Under the pieces are notes generated by a model. The model worked only from the letters and a program-made list of their open reading frames with translations, was not told the DNA's origin and did no database searches. Position numbers and translations under genes: made by a program. Shown piece after piece: positions 30,161-31,566 of a stretch of 31,566 nt of DNA. Within the stretch, counting starts at the first letter, position 1. Every line of letters begins with the position of its first letter. Source of the DNA: DATDRS01 sp035291605 (GTDB taxonomy: Bacteria; Chloroflexota; Anaerolineae; Anaerolineales; UBA6663); contig DATDRS010000307.1 in NCBI GenBank assembly GCA_035291605.1, positions 1 to 31,566 of the forward strand, written 5' to 3'.

Positions 30161-30619
30161 TCATCCTCCGGCCTGTTTCGTCAGCAGTTCGCGGACGATT
30201 TCGCTGACGAGCTTGCCGTCGGCCTGGCCTTTGGTGTGGGGGGTGAGCAGTTTCATCACCGCGCCGATCTGCTTGGCGTCGGTGGCGCCGGCCTCGGCGA
30301 TGGCGGTCTTCGCCATTTCCACCAGCTCGTCGCGGGTGAGCTGCCTGGGCAGATAGCTCTCGATGATTCGCAGCTCGGTTTCGTAACCGGCCACCAGGTC
30401 GGCCCGGCTGGCCTTGTGGGCGTCGGCGATGGATTCGCGCCGCCCTTTGGCTTCCTTCTGCAGCACGCCGCTGATCCCGGTGTCATCCAGCGTCACGCGC
30501 TGGTCAATTTCCACCTGTTTGACCGCCGCCAGCAGCAGGCGCACGGCGTTCTTGCGCGGCTCGTCGCCAGACCTCATAGCCGCCTTGAGGTCGTCGTTGA
30601 GTTGGTCTTTGAGAGTCAT
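30161..30619 (-). CDS. yqeY: YqeY / GatB-like domain protein
   Basis: 152-residue helical protein of the YqeY family, related to the tRNA-binding tail of GatB. Its precise role is unknown. The family run MTLKDQLNDDLKAAMRSGDEPRKNAVRLLLAA and the ending KGQADGKLVSEIVRELL are clear. The TATAAT at 30632-30627 is only seven bases before ATG 30619 and there is no Shine-Dalgarno, so a leaderless mRNA is likely. It is probably cotranscribed with pgpH, whose start is 25 bases after its stop, and ybeY. Confidence 0.93.
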   Translation of the reverse strand: MTLKDQLNDDLKAAMRSGDEPRKNAVRLLLAAVKQVEIDQRVTLDDTGISGVLQKEAKGRRESIADAHKASRADLVAGYETELRIIESYLPRQLTRDELVEMAKTAIAEAGATDAKQIGAVMKLLTPHTKGQADGKLVSEIVRELLTKQAGG

Positions 30620-30626
30620 GTCGAGG

Positions 30627-30632
30627 ATTATA
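30627..30632 (-). promoter_or_regulatory. -10 box TATAAT immediately upstream of yqeY
   Basis: TATAAT seven bases from the ATG, the same arrangement as comEA. Confidence 0.55.
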
Positions 30633-30725
30633 CCTCACCCCCCTTTGCTCGCCTCTCCTGGCCGTGCATCCTGAGCAAAGTCGAAGGACGCGGTCAGGAG
30701 ACGCGAAGCGGGTAGGGGGGTGAGG
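30633..30725. repeat. 93-bp inverted repeat between HIT gene and yqeY
   Basis: CCTCACCCCCCT (30633-30644) and its exact complement AGGGGGGTGAGG (30714-30725) are the outer arms. Inner arms GCTCGCCTCTCCTG / CAGGAGACGCGAAGC also pair roughly. The centre has CATCCTGAGCAAAGTCGAAG, a REP-like unit. Confidence 0.75.
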
Positions 30726-30730
30726 CCCGC

Positions 30731-31075
30731 CTAACCCGGCGGCCACCGCATATGCCGGCCTCCGAGGACGTGGACGTGCAAATGGAAGACGCTCTGCCCC
30801 GCGTCCGGGCCGCTGTTGATCACCAGCCGGTAACCGCCGTTCAGGTCTTCCTGCTGAGCAATGCGCCTTGCGGCCAGCAGCAGTTTGCCAAGCAGTTCTG
30901 CATCACTCGCCTGCGCCTCGGCGATGCCGGTCACGTGGCGGTTGGGCAGGACCAGGATGTGCGTCGGGGCCTGGGGATGGATGTCGCGGATAGCGGTCAG
31001 GGCTTCGTCCTGGTAGACGACCGTGGCCGGGACCTTCCCGGCAATGATCTTGCAGAACAGGCAATCGTCAGGCAT
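30731..31075 (-). CDS. HIT family nucleotide hydrolase (HINT-like)
   Basis: 114-residue histidine-triad protein that hydrolyses adenosine phosphoramidates or related nucleotidyl bonds. Zinc-type Cys5/Cys8 in DCLFCKI, THILVLPNRHV (38-48), and the triad HLHVHVLGGRHM with His98, His100 and His102 are all present. I chose ATG 31075, which has GGAGG upstream and begins right at the family's MPDDCLFCK. The open frame continues upstream with no support. Inverted repeats flank it on both sides, so it is probably monocistronic. Confidence 0.95.
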   Translation of the reverse strand: MPDDCLFCKIIAGKVPATVVYQDEALTAIRDIHPQAPTHILVLPNRHVTGIAEAQASDAELLGKLLLAARRIAQQEDLNGGYRLVINSGPDAGQSVFHLHVHVLGGRHMRWPPG

Positions 31076-31104
31076 GGGGCCTCCACTACGGCTCCTCAGA
31101 GCCG

Positions 31105-31192
31105 CTAACAAAATGATGTCACGCTGAGCGAAGCGAAGCGTCTCCGACTGAGATTCTTCGACGCTTCGCGCCTCAGAATGACCTTTTGTTAG
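31105..31192. repeat. 88-bp inverted repeat CTAACAAAA...TTTTGTTAG
   Basis: Outer arms CTAACAAAA (31105-31113) / TTTTGTTAG (31184-31192) enclose GTCACGCTGAGCGAAGCGAA and its rough complement ending CTCAGAATGAC. It is a TGAGCGAAG-type element. It could also terminate the minus-strand gene to its right. Confidence 0.75.
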
Positions 31193-31198
31193 AAACTC

Positions 31199-31566
31199 TT
31201 AGGGCTTCCGCACGATCAGGTTGTCAAAGTGAATCTTCACGCCCGTCTCGTCAAATGTCCCGGCGATCAGGCCGATGTCGCCGCGCGCGAGTTCCGCGTC
31301 GTCAAACTCGCCGAGCGGCGTTCCGTTGACCGAGAAAGACATGCGGCTGCCGCGGCACGCAGCGCTGAGGCGGTTAGCAGCCGTCGGGCCGGTCCGAATG
31401 GCGCTGGAAGCCTCGAAGTCGCCGGTCGTCGGGTGCAGGATCGTGCGCTTGTTCTTGACGACTTTGCCCATCGCATAATAGCCGTCGCTGCTGATGAGGA
31501 AAAAGTAAAATTGGCTCTTGTCGCCCTCGCGCGCGTAGCGGCACATCACGCCGAACTCGTTGTTGA
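31199..31566 (-). CDS. Partial C-terminal lectin/DUF1080-like domain, 5' end beyond window
   Basis: The frame stays open to the window edge and reads NNEFGVMCRYAREGDKSQFY onward, ending FDNLIVRKP. Features are CRY..., FYFFLISSDGYYAMGKV, RLSAACRGSRMSFSVNG, and GDIGLIAGTFDETGVKIHFDNLIV. These match the beta-sandwich (concanavalin-like) domain of DUF1080/3-keto-disaccharide-hydrolase-like proteins, often the C-terminal ligand-binding module of exported or kinase-linked proteins. The internal ATG at 31549 is not the real start. The N-terminal architecture cannot be seen. Confidence 0.7.
   Translation of the reverse strand, partial: NNEFGVMCRYAREGDKSQFYFFLISSDGYYAMGKVVKNKRTILHPTTGDFEASSAIRTGPTAANRLSAACRGSRMSFSVNGTPLGEFDDAELARGDIGLIAGTFDETGVKIHFDNLIVRKP

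Noticed and set aside
28675..30207. 510-codon plus-strand frame opposite pgpH
   Set aside because: Gln/Asp/Arg-rich antisense reading; pgpH has all HD and membrane motifs.

Overview
The window is GC-rich, gene-dense bacterial chromosome, most likely from a member of the Chloroflexota (Anaerolineae-like). That placement is an inference. It rests on the recA-recX-rny order, the style of the short intergenic palindromes (GAAACC-n-GGTTTC, ACCTGCCAGG, TGAGCGAAG-type elements), the FHA/GAF nucleotide cyclases, and GT87, DUF554 and DUF4395 genes. No rRNA, tRNA, CRISPR array, phage gene or transposase gene was seen. Both ends cut through a gene.

Layout. Positions 1-4855 are all on the minus strand: an HU-like protein (cut by the left edge), a fused alpha/beta 2-oxoacid dehydrogenase E1, a MaoC-type hydratase, a Het-C/phospholipase C-fold protein, a SnoaL-like protein and ComEA. 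Positions 4981-7778 are plus: a PNPOx-like flavoprotein, an FHA-GAF-GGDEF protein and a DUF554 membrane protein. Positions 7827-11322 are minus: a saccharopine-dehydrogenase-like reductase, a monoacylglycerol-lipase-like hydrolase, a V4R protein and a double GNAT protein. Positions 11419-15128 are plus: recA, a 433-base gap with no recognisable gene, recX and rny. An FHA-GAF-adenylate cyclase follows on minus (15241-16710). Positions 16852-23021 are plus: a GT87 membrane protein, pyruvate dehydrogenase E1alpha/E1beta/E2, a single-domain response regulator and two unknown proteins split by a clear terminator. Positions 23032-27258 are minus: one cysteine-biosynthesis operon. Positions 27475-30619 are minus: yqeY-pgpH-ybeY. 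A HIT protein and an edge-truncated lectin-like protein end the window.

The strongest biology is in the cysteine operon. In transcription order it reads leader peptide, cysM, mec (JAMM), cysO (Gly-Gly sulfur carrier), DUF4395, thioredoxin-like, moeZ. This gathers the carrier, the enzyme that charges it, the cysteine synthase and the protease that releases cysteine, plus two membrane redox proteins of unknown role. The 5' end has a near-consensus promoter placing an 18-codon Cys-containing ORF almost leaderless on the mRNA. Next comes a strong terminator whose 5' arm can alternatively pair with the end of that ORF. I propose this is a cysteine-sensing transcription attenuator.

A second theme is a pair of signalling proteins about 8 kb apart with near-identical FHA-GAF input halves but different outputs: GGDEF (c-di-GMP) and class III cyclase (cAMP). 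A third is the invasion of genes by short palindromic repeats. These form the linker of the fused E1, a loop in the Het-C-like protein, two loops in the GT87 protein, and the last residues and stop codon of the thioredoxin-like protein.
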